Source: Pegoplata infirma (Eukaryota; Arthropoda; Insecta; Diptera; Anthomyiidae). From it: 64,000 nt of DNA. Location of the stretch: positions 74,947,337-75,011,336 of the forward strand of contig OY992540.1 of NCBI GenBank assembly GCA_963921195.1, given 5' to 3'. Both the position numbers and the translations under genes were made by a program. The notes under the pieces were generated by a model. The model saw nothing but the letters and a program-made list of their open reading frames with translations. It did not search any database and was not told where the DNA came from. Shown one piece after another: positions 1-11,920 of this stretch (the first letter of the stretch is position 1; each line of letters starts with the position of its first letter).

Positions 1-454
1 TAAGAAAATAAAAAGTCTATTTTAACAAATGTTTTATTTAAAATTTAAAATTTTCAATACATTTTTTGAAAGTTGATTTTAAAAACAAAAACAATTTGTA
101 TGGAAATAAATTAAAAGCTGATTTTAGATATATTTTATTTTTCTATGGTAAGGCTGTATATTTGTATTAAAGTTTAGAGTGACCTTTTAATGCTTTTAAA
201 ATTTCAGTGGTGTAGTTTTTCGTATTGTTGAGCAATAAATTTTCAAACTTTGTTAGAGAAATAGTTGTCTTTAGACAGTTCTTTTGTGTTTTTTTACTCG
301 AAAGCCGCGAGTTGTACGAAAAACTTTCAGTTACAATATTGTTGATAAAATTATGGAGATTTTAAAATTAAAAAAAAAATAAAATAAATGTTAAAACAAT
401 ATTGGAATGTCCTTTTATCTTGTCAAGGACATCATTGTTTCCAAAGCCAATTTT

Positions 455-1018
455 TTATACCCTCCAACCACAGTATGGGGGTATACTCACTTTGTCATTC
501 CGTGTGTAACGCATCGAAATATCGGTCTAGGACCCCATAAAGTATATATATTATTGATCAGTGATCCATTCTAAGACATTCTGGCGATGTCCGTCTGTCC
601 GTCCGTCCGTCCGTCCGTCCGTCCGTCCGTCCGTCCGTCCGTCTGTGGAAGACACGATACAGTCCAAAGTAAAAGAGCTAGGCTCCTGAAATTTGGCACG
701 AATATGTCTTATGGTATTGGGCTGGTTAAGTTCGAACATGGGCAAAATCGGATCAGGGGGAAAAAAGTTCCCCTCTTAAGAACTAAACAAACCTCTAAAA
801 AAGCAATTTTTTATAGGTTTTTTGTACTTTTGCTTAGCAAACGAAACATTTTATGTCAAAAGAAGTTCAAAGTCTTGATGTTGGATCCAGGAAGGTTGTC
901 TGCCACCGACATAACCCCCCCCCCCCCCCCAAAAAAAAAAGACGCCCCTGTTTTTTTTTTTTACGTGTTGGAGGGTATAATAGATTCGGCATAGCCGAAT
1001 TTAACACTCTCACTTGTT
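455..1018 (+). mobile_element. Full-length mini-me-like element (family 1)
   Basis: Starts TTTTTATACCCTCCAACC and has the conserved block ATCGGTCTAGGACCCC, a short TA tract, CGATGTCCGTCTG, a (GTCC)n core, and an AT-rich body. It ends with the hairpin TTCGGCATAGCCGAA and CACTTGTTTTT. It lies in a T-run of repeat H1. The TA-tract, conserved core, GTCY-tract layout is that described for dipteran mini-me elements; the 3' hairpin also resembles Helentron-associated (HINE/DINE) elements. The 135-codon frame across it is not a gene. Confidence 0.8.
589..646 (+). repeat. (GTCC)n microsatellite core of mini-me
   Basis: About 14 GTCC/GTCT tetramers in a row. This is the longest GTCY expansion among the copies in the window, which otherwise hold two to six units. 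Confidence 0.95.
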
Positions 1019-1617
1019 TTTATTAAACTTTAGAATGTTCTTTTAACGCTGTTAAAATTTTAGGGAGGTGGTTTTTCGTGTTGTCGAGCATTAAATTTTC
1101 AAAAATGGTGTTTTCTGTAAATTTTTGATTTTTTTCCAAAATTTGGAAAATAAATCAAATATTTGGCTATCTCACAAACTTTGAAAATTTATTGCTCAAC
1201 AATACGAAAAAACACTTCTCTGAAATTTTATTAGCGTTAAGAGGACATTCCAAACTTTAACACAAAATTTTGTTTTTAATATTGTTTTTATAAGTTTTTT
1301 CGTACGACTTACGGTTTCCGAGCACAAAAAATGTTAAAGAACAGTCTAAAAGTCTATATTGTAAAAAAACCGATTTTTTAAAGTATTGATCAAAAAAGAT
1401 ATGGTTTTAAATCATTTACGAAGCTCTATCAAATAACCAAAAACTAACAAAATCGGTGATCCAGTTAAATTTCCCATGGATTTGCTGTTAAGTACAAAAA
1501 ATGTTTTTTTTGTGGTGAACATATAAAATTTTTATGATGATTTTACATATTTAATTATAACCTTTATAATGGTAGACAGATTTCGGTGACCACGCAAAAA
1601 AGCACCAGTAACCTTTA

Positions 1618-1862
1618 ATAGCAGTAGAAATAGTAGTATCAGTGGCAATAACAACATAAATAGCAGAAGCCATAGCAATAGCATTATCATTAGCAATAGT
1701 AATAGCAATAGTATTAGCAATAGCAGTAGAAATAGAAATATCAATAGAAATAGCAATAGAAATAGTAATAGTAATAGCATTAGCAATAGTAACAGAAATA
1801 GAAACAGCAATAGTAATAGCAATAGCAACAGCAATAGCAATCGTAATAGCAGTATCATCGAT
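1618..1862. repeat. TAGCAA/TAGAAA hexamer minisatellite
   Basis: Degenerate 6 bp units (AGCAAT, AGAAAT, AGCAGT). On the minus strand they read as Leu runs and create a false 119-codon frame. Confidence 0.9.
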
Positions 1863-1905
1863 TGATAACCTTTAAATCCAACGGGAATCATGCATATTTA
1901 TACTT

Positions 1906-1993
1906 TACGTAGTTCCAGACTAATATTTCGAGTTGCTACAAACGGAATGACCATTTTATGTATACCCTCTAACCATGAGAAGGGTACATAAAA
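1906..1993 (-). mobile_element. mini-me family 1 fragment (5' end)
   Basis: Contains the reverse complement of the TATACCCTCTAACC start and the ATATTTCGAGTTGCTAC block. Truncated before the GTCY core. Bases 1994-2598 beside it are AT-rich with no feature seen. Confidence 0.7.
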
Positions 1994-2598
1994 AGGAAAC
2001 ACAAAGTTAGCAAAAAATTTGTCATAAACATTAAAATCAACCTTTAGAAAATCATCATCATCATTGTCACTCCCCCTTAACATATTAACAACAATTTTTT
2101 TTTACAACTTTAATTCCGGAAGTGTGAAGATGATTTGAAAATGATTTTTGTAACGACATTTTATTTTTTGTGGGATAAAAATTAAATTCATATTTGTAAT
2201 TTTTTTAAGAAATTTTTTTGTTGGCGGCAAAACTGTTTGTTATATTTTTATTTTCCCCCTCTTTGGCCTAATAAAAGAAAATATAAAACTTTTAATCACA
2301 AAACTTTTTGGTGTTACTGTTGTTGTTAGACACAAGTTATATACTTAACGAATATGTATGAGTACTAACAATAAAACTAACTGTAACAACATTTTTATGT
2401 TGTAACATAAGTCGACACAAAGACAAAATTTTAAAAACAATAAATACAAACAAAGGAAAATTGATTTTATTCAATTACCGCATAATCAATTACTTTTGTT
2501 GTTGAAATTTTTTTGATCACAAAAGTTGTTAAACCAATTAATAAAGTAGCGGTTTTTTCAATTACACTTTTTTTGAGTTTTATTACATATTTAGACAT

Positions 2599-2960
2599 TT
2601 TTATACCCTCCATCCATAATATGGGACTTTATTTACTTTGTCATTCTATGTGCAACGCAACATTCTAGCAATGTCCATGTGTCTGTGCAAATCACGATAC
2701 TGACTAAAGTAAAAGTGTAAGACCACTAAAGTTTTCCATGTATAAGTCTTGTGGTCTTAGGCGGGTTAAGTTTGTAAATCGTCAAAATCGGATCAGGGGG
2801 GGAAAGTTTCCCCTTCAACTAAAACAAACTCTGAAAACCGCAATAATCTTACAGCTTAATTTGTTGTACTTTTGTTTAACATATGAAATATTTTTATACC
2901 AGAAGAAGAAATTTATAAACCTGCACTTGCATAAAGAGTATAAGTTAAGGTCATTTTTTC
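2599..2960 (+). mobile_element. mini-me family 1, degraded
   Basis: Starts TTTTTATACCCTCCATCC; the core between TTTGTCATTCTATGTG and TTCTAGCAATGTCC has a deletion. The body CGGATCAGGGGGGG matches the 455-1018 copy. No 3' hairpin. Bases 2961-3534 hold nothing recognisable. Confidence 0.75.
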
Positions 2961-3534
2961 CCCGCCCCCTGTTGTGGGCGTATATTTACAATCTTTACTT
3001 AAAAGCTTCTATTATAATAATTTAATTTAAAATTTAATCTTCAAGGGAAAGTTTTACATTAAGTTTTTTATCCCTTTTTTTAATTTCCTTCCTTAATTCA
3101 AGTCATCAAAGTTTTAAGAGTATTACTACCGTTATACCATTTGACAATAGTGTTTGTTAAATTTTATAAAAAAGAAAAAAAAATAGCAATTATAGAAGAT
3201 GTTGTTAATGGTTTTTAGCTAAAGGCCACATAATATTTAAGCCACAAAACAATAGTGTTAAAGTAGTGTTGTTAAAAAAGACCAACAAAAACTTTTATAG
3301 TCATGTTAAGTTTAGTGGGGTAACAAAACAACAGCAAATGCAATTAAATAAACACCAATTTCAATTACAGTAAAACAAGTTGCTAAATGGATGTTAAGTT
3401 GATTTTTTTTTTCATTGGTTAAGAAAAATTTAATAAAATTTTTTTGGTTTAAGGAAATGGTTAGAAAAGAATATCTTTAAGCATTAAATTATTTACGTCC
3501 GGTCATTGAATAGCTAATGATTTGAAAACAAAAC

Positions 3535-4230
3535 TAGCATTAGCATTTGAAATAGCAATAAAAATGGCTGCACCAATAGCAATATTAATAGCATAATTTA
3601 AGTAGTAGAAATTAGAAATATTAGCAATAACATTATCAAAAGCAGTAGCAATAGCTGTAGCAATAGCAATAGCAAAGCAATAGCTGTAGCAATAGCAATA
3701 GCAGTAGCAATAGCAGTAGTAATAGCAGTAGCAATAGCAGTAGCAATAGCAGTAGCAATAGCAGTAGCAATAGCAGTAGCAATAGCAGTAGCAATAGCAG
3801 TAGCAATAGCAGTAGCAATAGCAGTAGCAATAGCAGTAGCAATAGCAGTAGCAGTAGCAATAGCAATAGCAGTAGCAATAGCAGACGCAATAGCAGTAGC
3901 AATAGCAATAGCAGTAGCAATAGCAGTAGCAATAGCAGTAGATATAGCAGTAGCAATAACAGTAGCAATAGCAATAGCAATAGCAGTAGCAATAGCAGTA
4001 GCAATAGCAGTAGCAATAGCAGCAGCAATAGCACTAGCAATAGCACTAGCAATAGTAATAGCAGTAGCAATATCAGTAGCAATAGCAGTAGCAATAACAG
4101 TAGCAATAGCAGTAGCAATGGCAGTAGAAATAGCAGAAGCAACAGCATTAGAAATTACAATTAAAAAATAACTATAAAAATAAACATAGCAGTAGCAAAA
4201 GCAGAAATAATAGCAATAGCAGCTACGTTA
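3535..4230. repeat. Long TAGCAG-TAGCAA minisatellite
   Basis: About 600 bp of 12 bp units alternating AGCAATAGCAGT, purest at 3690-3900. On the minus strand it translates as a run of about 150 leucines, a repeat artefact rather than a protein. Confidence 0.95.
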
Positions 4231-4260
4231 TTTTTACCAAAATTAAGAAAAAAATCATAC

Positions 4261-5201
4261 ATATGAGGCATTCCACACCAAATGTCCCGCTACTGAAAAA
4301 CATGTGTCCCGTAAATTTCCGAATTCATTGTTTGAATAGCCCTATATAGATTAAATATTAAATATTTATCACATTAAAACGGAATGCACCACAATCTGAA
4401 AAATTTACAAATAAAATTTCTTACATAGTTTTGTATGGGCTATCGATTAATTTTTTTTTTTTGAAAATTTTCTGAACCCGTTCTGAAATTTTCCATTTTT
4501 AAAAAAGTCAATTTATCAAAAATCCGACCACTTTTTTTTCTTAATTTTTTTTTTTAAGTTTAGATGTTTGTCCATCCACACAAAAAAATTCAGACAATCG
4601 TTTGTCGTTTTTTTTTTCGAGAAAATCGCATTTGAATTTTAAATTTCATAACAATTTTGTAATTTGCTTGAATTTTCTTGTTTTAACGTTGCGAATGAGT
4701 AATATTAATTGCATAAATATTACTCATACGCTCTGTTGAATCAAGAAAATACAAGCAAATTACAAAATTGTTATGAAATTTAAAATTCAAATGCAATTTT
4801 CTCGAAGAAAAACCAAAAACGTGTTTCTGAATTTTTTTTGTGTAGATGGACGGATTTTTGATAAATTGACATTTTTAAAAAATGGAAAAATTCAGAACTG
4901 GTTCTGAAAATTTTCCAAAAAAAAAAAAATTAATCGATAGCCCATACAAAACTATATTAGAATGTAAAGTTTTGAGTTTGTGGTGCATTCTGTTTTAATG
5001 TGATAAATATTTAATCCAGGCAACTCACCACAAATTTTTCCAATATTTGACCACGCCTTCTAAGCCCAGTTTTTGAGAAATTGAAAAATCAAAAACGCAA
5101 TTTTCTTAGTTCCATATAGGGCTATCCATACAACCTATTCAGAAGTTTACGGTACACGTGTTTTTTTTTCCGCTGGACATTTGGTGTGGAATGCCTCATA
5201 T
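4261..5201. mobile_element. 941 bp hairpin (foldback MITE)
   Basis: The ends ATATGAGGCATTCCACACC and its inverse (ending ATGCCTCATAT) start two arms of about 420 and 460 bp. The arms mirror each other along their length (for example ATTAAAACGGAATGCACCA against TGGTGCATTCTGTTTTAAT). The loop is at about 4680-4740 and is itself palindromic (GAGTAATATTAAT...ATATTACTC). No coding capacity. Confidence 0.85.
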
Positions 5202-5924
5202 GTGAAGATGACCTGATATAGTATGGAGATCTATAGAAAAAAAAATTACCTTCATTTTGCTCTATCTAGCTTTAATTTATAGATATCGCCATTTTAAGTT
5301 TTTTATAAAAAATGTTTTTCCTCAAGTTATGAAAATTTTACAAAAACCGTGAAAAACAAGTAAAAAAATTACACAGTTACAAAAAATCGAACTTTCCGAA
5401 TCGGAATGGTATGAAACCAAAAGCAAATAAAAGTTGACATTTTACAAACCAAAACCCTTAAGGTTTTTTTTTTAGTTCAGCGCTATATTTTTTTTTACAC
5501 GCATTTTAAGTTGGTGATTTCAAAGCACTTAAAGTTTTTGTGTATCATCTAAACATGTGCTACTTTGTGGGTCCCTAGTGGTGCCCTTATTGGGCATGTG
5601 GGGTCCAGCGTACAAGCCTAATTTTGAAATTACGCTAGCTAAATCCGGTATGAATTTCGTTGCAATCGATTCCGTACCTTCAAATTAGAGATAGGCGCCT
5701 GAGTGAATTTTAACTCACGCACGCTCACGCTGACGAAATAAAAATATTGCTCACGCACAATCACGCACGAATTTTTTTCTGCTCACGTTCACGCACGCTC
5801 TCGTGAGTAACTAAAATTTTTCTCACGTTTACGAAGACTCACGAAATTTAAAAAACTAATTTTTATTTTATTTTTTTTCGATTTCGGTCACAAAAAGTAT
5901 TTAATTTCCTAAAAAAGAATCATA
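5202..5924. repeat. Shared AT-rich module and ACTCACG cluster
   Basis: The first 170 bp (GCTCTATCTAGCTTTAAT, ATATCGCCATTTT) match an internal module found again near 21960-22060. At 5715-5850 a run of CTCACG/CACGCA words (ACTCACGCACGCTCACGC) forms an irregular minisatellite. No gene. Confidence 0.5.
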
Positions 5925-6546
5925 AACAAGTAAGAAAATTATAGTCGGTCAAGACCGAACATATAATACCCTACACCAGAGTTTCCCAAGACCGAACATA
6001 TAATACCCTACACCAGAGTTTCACGGAAAATTAAGATTGGATCTATCATTTGTCAAATCTTTAATAAGTTTAAAAAACTATCACAAAATTTGAGTGAAAT
6101 AGGCTTCTTTTTGTTGACAATAAACCGCTTCAACTGAATATTGGGCGAAATTTTCACATGGGCCCTAAGTCCAAAAATGGTCCGATTATAATCAGATTTG
6201 ATAAGGTTATTAAAGTACGCGTTTAACATACACAAACAGAATTTTAATTAAATATTTGCTATTTTCATGAAATTTTTGAGATTTATGTGAAAATCGGGAA
6301 GGTGGTTTGTATGGGGGCTAGAAGAAGAACTGGTCCGATTTCTTTAAAATTCGAAATGGTGATTTGCGTAGATGAAATAGACAGACGGACGGAGACAGAC
6401 GGACGGACAGACGGACAGACGGACATCGCTAAATCGACTCAAAAAGTAATTCTGAGTCGATCGGTATGCGTAAAAGTGGGTCTAGGACCAATATTTCGGG
6501 TAGTTACAAACATCAGCACAAACTCATTATACCCTGTACCATAGTG
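5925..6546 (-). mobile_element. mini-me-like family 2
   Basis: The plus strand shows the 3' end first: ACAAGTAAGAAAATTATAG and the hairpin GTCGGTCAAGACCGAAC. At the far end are the GACGGACAGACGG core, the block AGGACCAATATTTCGGGTAG and TATACCCTGTACC. The layout is that of family 1 with different sequence. A 38 bp 3'-end segment is duplicated at 5968-6020. Confidence 0.75.
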
Positions 6547-6579
6547 TTCGCGCACCCCAAATTTTAAATTTTATCAGCC

Positions 6580-7300
6580 GCGTACCACCTAATGAGTTTT
6601 TTGTTTTCGTTAAAAAAAATCACAAATATTACAGTTAATATTAAAATTTTTGATCTCAAATTTTTTTATGGATTTAGGGGAGATCAAAACAATGGTGTTA
6701 TTTTTTGGAAAAATTTTTGCTCCTTGGGGTGGTTTAATGCATCTGAAAACCCGGATTTTGAGCTGATTTTTTTGGCAGAGCAAAAACGACTGAAAATGTT
6801 ACAAATCTGATTTCACCAGTCGATTCTACACCAAAAATTAAAACAACGGACGTGTTTAAACTCTAAAAAAAATTTCAAAAACCCATCACAGGGGGCGGAA
6901 ATATAATGTTTTTTAATTTTTCTTTTAATTTAATTTTTTTTTTAATACGAGGGCAGATCAATAATTCCGTGACTTTTCAAATGAAACATTCTCGTGTATA
7001 CTATAAAAGGGCATTTTGAACTTAACAAAGTAATACCCAAATTTCCACTCGTATCACAACCCGTCTCAAAAATGCCCAAAAACACGTTTTTTTAAAACTA
7101 TGACATAAATTTTCTCAAAAACCTGACATCATAGAAAAATTTGGGAACCATATTCGGAATCAGCATCGAAAGGTTAATCGAAAACAAATGGTCAGATATC
7201 AAAATATCATCCAAAAATATCGTAAAAAATTCTCTCTAAATTGCATAAAAATAATTTTTTGTGAACTTTGGCCTCAACTCTCTTAAAAACCTGACGTTAT
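6580..7300. mobile_element. Partial copy of hairpin repeat H2
   Basis: Shares CTCCTTGGGGTGGTT, TCACCAGTCGATTCTACACC and CAGGGGGCGGAAA with one arm of the hairpin at 22175-23290; the other arm is mostly missing. No coding sequence. Confidence 0.6.
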
Positions 7301-8030
7301 AACGTAAGTAGTTTAGTATTTTAAACATTTTAATTTCTTTTTACCAAATTAACATCTACAACAGCAAAACAACAAAGTGTCATTTTCAAATCTCATAAGT
7401 CACACTGCAATTAGAACTTCTTTCTAGACCACACAAACCACATATGTAGTAGTATATATTATTGTATTGTTGTGTGAGTGTGTGTGGGTGAGACCAAAAA
7501 TAAAAACAACAACAAACAAACAAAAAAAGTACTAAAATATCAGGAGACTAAAACAATAGTAAAACCAAACAAACAAAAATGAAACTGTAACCATCATGCA
7601 CACATAAACAAAAACAAGTAATTTTCATATATCTATACCACACACACACGCACACAAACACACTTATGCAAAATAGACAATACATTTATACTTAGTCCTT
7701 TATACATATTTATGTGCATGAGTGTATTTGTGTGAATGTGTTCTGTATGAGAGAGTTGAAGTGCGTTATTCTGTATGGAAAATGATAACAAGTTTAGCTT
7801 AACTCTTTACCCAAAAGGGATTTAAAAAAAAAATACATGTAGAAGCTGATTTTAAATTATAGATTTTAAAACAAAACACTTTTTTTTGCAATCAGTAGCG
7901 TTTAGAGATTTCACATAAATATCAAGAGCGAGATTTAGAGATTATAAACGAAATATCTAGGGAGTCTGAATATAAAATATATAAAATTTTACTTATTTTT
8001 TAGTAGTAGGGCATTTTTGAATAAAGGGAT
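7301..8030. other. Mostly single-copy AT-rich DNA with short CA/GT tracts
   Basis: Contains short GTGTGAGTGTGTGTGG (about 7472) and CACACACACGCACAC (about 7640) tracts. I see no exon, repeat boundary or RNA gene. Confidence 0.4.
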
Positions 8031-8142
8031 AATAGCACCCTAGCCAAAAATTGCAAACGGTACAACAAAAATGTGCTGGCAGAACATAAAATACGCAAAA
8101 TATAATACGCTTTGCAGAAATTTCGATAGTCAGCCCTGACTA

Positions 8143-8749
8143 ACAAGGGAAGTCTCCCTAGTGTTACCCATGGATCTTTATGGAATTGGTTTTATTTTGT
8201 AGAGCAAAAAATAAAGGGAACCGTATTTTTTTTAGCTGCCCAAATTCATATTTAGGGGATAAAAAGGAGGGGGAATACAAGGCCATTTTTCAGTTTTTTT
8301 CGTTTATCTCCTATATTATGCAAAGAAACCTAGTCATGTTACATACCAAACGAAAGGTCTTTGGAAAACCTATCTACGTGTGCTAAGAACGTGTCCAAAC
8401 ATGCACAAATTTTCGTCATATTGAGTAAAATACCAAAATTTTAGGACATTTTTGTTAATAAGTCGAAAAATATTAACTTCTTTGGCCCGTTGTTAGCACC
8501 ACGAGATAATCTGATATATTAATACCTTTAATCTGATACCACACATGCCTATATAAATTTTGTTTAAATAGGCGTAAATCATAAATAACTGAAAAAGGTC
8601 AATTTCCCCCCATACAAATTGACCCCCCCTAAAAATGAGTTTGGGCCGCTAAAAAAAAATACGTGTCGAATTAATTTTCGGTCTTAATAAAAAAATTATT
8701 AATTAAAATCATGAAGATCGGAGGGTGACACCAGGGAGACTTCCCTTGT
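8143..8749. mobile_element. 607 bp hairpin MITE H3, copy 1
   Basis: Inverted ends ACAAGGGAAGTCTCCC / GGGAGACTTCCCTTGT with long mirrored arms. It is preceded by TA; the right flank is AA, so a TA duplication is only likely. It sits beside or within the LINE at 8753. Copy 2 is at 35179-35769, and a half-copy lies in each unit of the 60.6-62.7 kb duplication. Confidence 0.8.
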
Positions 8750-8752
8750 AAG

Positions 8753-10590
8753 TAGCCTTCACTGGAATTCCGATATTGCTCTGAACTCTGATCACATCCT
8801 GATGACCGTTAACATCGCAAAAAGTCCAGATTTCGTGTCTGCTGAAAAACTAAATTTTGTGAACTTTCAGAATTCGGATTGGGTCAGATTTCAGAAGATG
8901 AACTACAATTTGGTTATCTGACTTCTCAAAGACGCGTCTGAGCTTCCCAATGTAGCCTAGCAGATAGACGAGATGCCATCCGAAGAGAAAATGCAACTAA
9001 GTGCTGATATTGATGCTCCTCTGCTCATTGCTAAGATCTGTGGTTACGGCAACTAGAAGATTCGGATAAAAGTTATAAGCGTCTTTGGTCGACAATAAAG
9101 TATCTTTGGCACGCCGCTTGAATTCAAAAGGTTGTGTGCTGCATAACCAGAGGCCTTAACAGTAAGCGCATACACGAGAGGACCATAGTGGTCGCTCTCG
9201 ATCTCTCTAATTGTAAGACCTTCGACAGGGTCTGCCACACAAATATTTGGCAAGACCTATATTATTTCTCGCTCCCAAACGCCCACAAAAAATTATTGCC
9301 AACGACATGGCTTTGAGGCAGTCATATGTAGAGTTTAAATGTTTCAGGCCGGGATTTAGCAGAAATAAAAAGGGTGTGCCACAGGCCGGGGTCTTATCCG
9401 ATGACTGCACAATAGAGTGGAGCAATTTTTTGAGCAAAAGAAAACAGAAACAAAAAAAGTTTCATACCAAAAAAAATGTTTTACCATAAAAGTGCTTTTC
9501 CAGTTATGTTGGAATATTAACTAAAATTGTAAGCTTAAAAAAAATTTTTCATTTTGTTCGGAACTTTTCGATTGTCAAGTCAAAAAAGGAACCCAAAGAC
9601 ATTGCTCTACAGGTCCAATATTTTTATACCCTCCACTCTTGTGATAGAGGGTATATATAAGTTTGTCATTCCGTTTATATCTCATCGAAATATCGGTCTG
9701 GGACCCCATAAAATGTATATATTAATGATCCCCGATCAATTTTAAGACATTCTAGCGATATCTGTCTGTGGAAATGGTGATCACGGCCAAAATATTACAC
9801 TGAGATGACTGAAACTTAACATATAAAAGCCAAATTAATAAAAAATTAACAAATGCTATTAATGTCATTTATAAGGGGCTCAAATACCTTTAATTTTGTC
9901 CGTACAGCTTATTCGTCCCCTGCCTATTACATTTTTTAGAGCAAAAATTCAAAAAAAAATAACATTTTCTAAACTTAAAAAAAAATTATCAAATAAAACA
10001 AAAACGGTTTTAAGAAATCCATCATGACAGACAGATGAGGAATTTTATTAGCTAAAATTCAAAAGAAGAAATACTAAAATCGGTTAAGAATTGCGACCAG
10101 TAGGCAAAATCGGACAAAAAAATTCAATTTTTCCCACTGTGAGACAGACGGACATCGCTAGAATGTCTTACTTAGAATCGATCACTGATCAATAATATAT
10201 ATACTTTATAGGGTCCTAGACCGATATTTCGAGGCGTTACACACGGAATGACAAAGTTAGTATACCCCCATACTGTAGTTGGAGGGTATACAAAAATATT
10301 GGACCTCTTCACCACGTGGACTAATGAAATTACCAGAGAACTCAATATCCACATAAGTGGAAAGAGAGTTCCAACGGTGAAAAACCCCAAATTTCTTGGT
10401 GTCCACTTTGATAGACTCATTACATTCACGCGATATGCTGATGAGATTACCAGTGGAGTCAAAGGGAGGAACTCCATTTTGAAAGCGCTAACGGGAAGCA
10501 TTTGGGGCAAAGATAAGGAGACGATCTTAACAACATAGAAAGCCATAGGTCGTACTGTAGATATTAATTAGTATGTAGCTACGACAAATA
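8753..10590 (+). pseudogene. Degraded jockey-type LINE (endonuclease-reverse transcriptase), interrupted
   Basis: Non-LTR retrotransposon remains in several frames. About 8770-8880 reads LNSDHILMTVNI, the C-terminal end of the AP endonuclease domain (SDH motif). About 9182-9290 reads TIVVALDLSNCKTFDRV, the RT motif with the catalytic Asp. About 9317-9410 reads RQSYVEFKCFRP, then KKGVPQAGVLS. About 10296-10540 reads the thumb region (FTTWTNEI, NPKFLGVHF, WGKDKETILTT). Frameshifts, stops and loss of the YADD region make it dead. A possible ORF2 start near 8055-8110 (ANG, then KMCWQNIKYA) lies upstream of MITE H3 and is weak. Bases 9440-9610 are A-rich and unassigned. Confidence 0.8.
9611..10306. 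mobile_element. Inverted pair of mini-me 5' halves inside the LINE
   Basis: A plus-strand mini-me start (9622-9835, TTTTTATACCCTCCACTC) and a minus-strand one (10141-10292) face each other. They are flanked by a perfect 15 bp inverted repeat, AGGTCCAATATTTTT / AAAAATATTGGACCT. The middle, 9836-10140, is unassigned AT-rich sequence. Confidence 0.65.
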
Positions 10591-11277
10591 GCAAAAACAT
10601 AAGCATTGTAATAGATCAGATTCTGGGACTGTTTTCATTGATGCTTTTAGTACACTTACTCAACATTGAGTAAGTGCTTTAAGTGCTTTACAAATCAAGT
10701 GTAACCATTACTAAAATGATGTTCCTTAATACTTTTTCCATTTCTTTTCTCAATGCCACTTAAAATCTCTGAAAATTATGAATTAATCATATCTCAAGTA
10801 CTCCTTCCTGTATGTTAAATACTGCACAAATTGATTTCTAGCATCTTCTCACCAAAATGCAGTTTTATCCAGTGTTAATTATGCATCTCTTGTTGAATTA
10901 TCAAATATGCTATTTTCTTTACAAAACCAAAAAAGCTTTTTAAAAATTATAACCATTTACGTATAATACCCAAAAACTAAAAAAAAAAACATAAAAGAAG
11001 ATCCATTAAATACTTAACCTTTTATTATCATACTATTCAGGTCAAAACAAGGCATATCCTATGGTTTCGTGTATGTATGAGTTTGTATTTCTGTAGAAAT
11101 TTTATTTTCCTTTTTGTGGAAACAACAATTCTCTTAAACGTCACATGGAGAGTATTACGAGTAGTGTGTGTATGAGTTTTGTTTTTTTTGTCAAATCCCT
11201 AAGGACAACATGGTGAAGAAATAGAAAAACTTAGATGCATTCAACCAGCAATAAAGATTTTTTTTTAGTTTTAAAAA
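10591..11277. other. AT-rich DNA, no feature recognised
   Basis: About 690 bp with no repeat boundary, exon or RNA gene that I can see. Confidence 0.4.
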
Positions 11278-11920
11278 AAACAAGAAAAAAAGTTTAATTC
11301 GGCCTTGCCGAATGTAGTTTTACCCTCCACAATTTCAAAAAGATTATTGCAAAAAATTAATTTAAAAGAAAATTACTTTTGAAAAAAAAAAATTTAAAAA
11401 AAAAAAAATTCCACGAAAAAAAATTTTGGTAAAAAAAAACAATCCGCCATTTTTTTCTTTTTATGTCAAAAAATATGTTCGTACTTGTTTATATACCATT
11501 TGGTGTTCAATTATGTTCACATATGTCAACCAGAGGCCGAATTAAAGTATTTTGTATTTTTAGGTTATGTTGAATGTACTGAAATTTTTGAGGTGTGCTT
11601 ACATTTTCGTTCATAACTTTTGAACCGCTGAACCGATATCGCTCAAATGCAATCCCAAACTTCTCGGGAGAACTTCCAATAACTATGTTAAGTTTCAGTC
11701 ATCTCTGTGTAATATTTTGTCCGCGACAGCATTTTCCACAGACAGACAGACAGACAGACAGACAGACGGACAGACGAACATCGCTAGAATGTCTTAAAAT
11801 CGATCGGGCATCATGAATATATATACTTTATGGGGTCCCAGACCGATATTGCGATGAGTTACAAACGGAATGATAAACTTATATATACCCTCTATCACTA
11901 AGTGGAGGGTATAAAAAAAC
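11278..11920 (-). mobile_element. Full-length mini-me family 1
   Basis: The plus strand reads AACAAGAAAAAAAGTTTAAT and the hairpin TTCGGCCTTGCCGAA, then the body, a (GACA)n core (about 11743-11767), the block GGGGTCCCAGACCGATATT, and GGAGGGTATAAAAA. All expected parts are present. The 73-codon frame inside is not a gene. Confidence 0.85.

Larger units (their letters stand above)
155..1497. repeat. Hairpin-type repeat H1, copy 1 (interrupted)
   Basis: Inverted arms share sequence around TATTAAAGTTTAGAATG / CATTCCAAACTTTAACA and TCGTACGACTTACGGTT. The same element recurs at 33180-36735. The copy is split by a mini-me-like insertion at about 455-1018. Bases 1-154 are AT-rich with nothing recognised. 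No open frame of note. Confidence 0.6.

Noticed and set aside
1532..1891. 119-codon Leu-rich minus frame
   Set aside because: Hexamer minisatellite artefact.
3636..4148. 170-codon minus frame, almost all Leu
   Set aside because: Translation of the TAGCAG/TAGCAA minisatellite; no start context, domain or codon variety.
10172..10546. 124-codon minus frame
   Set aside because: Antisense of LINE thumb sequence and mini-me.
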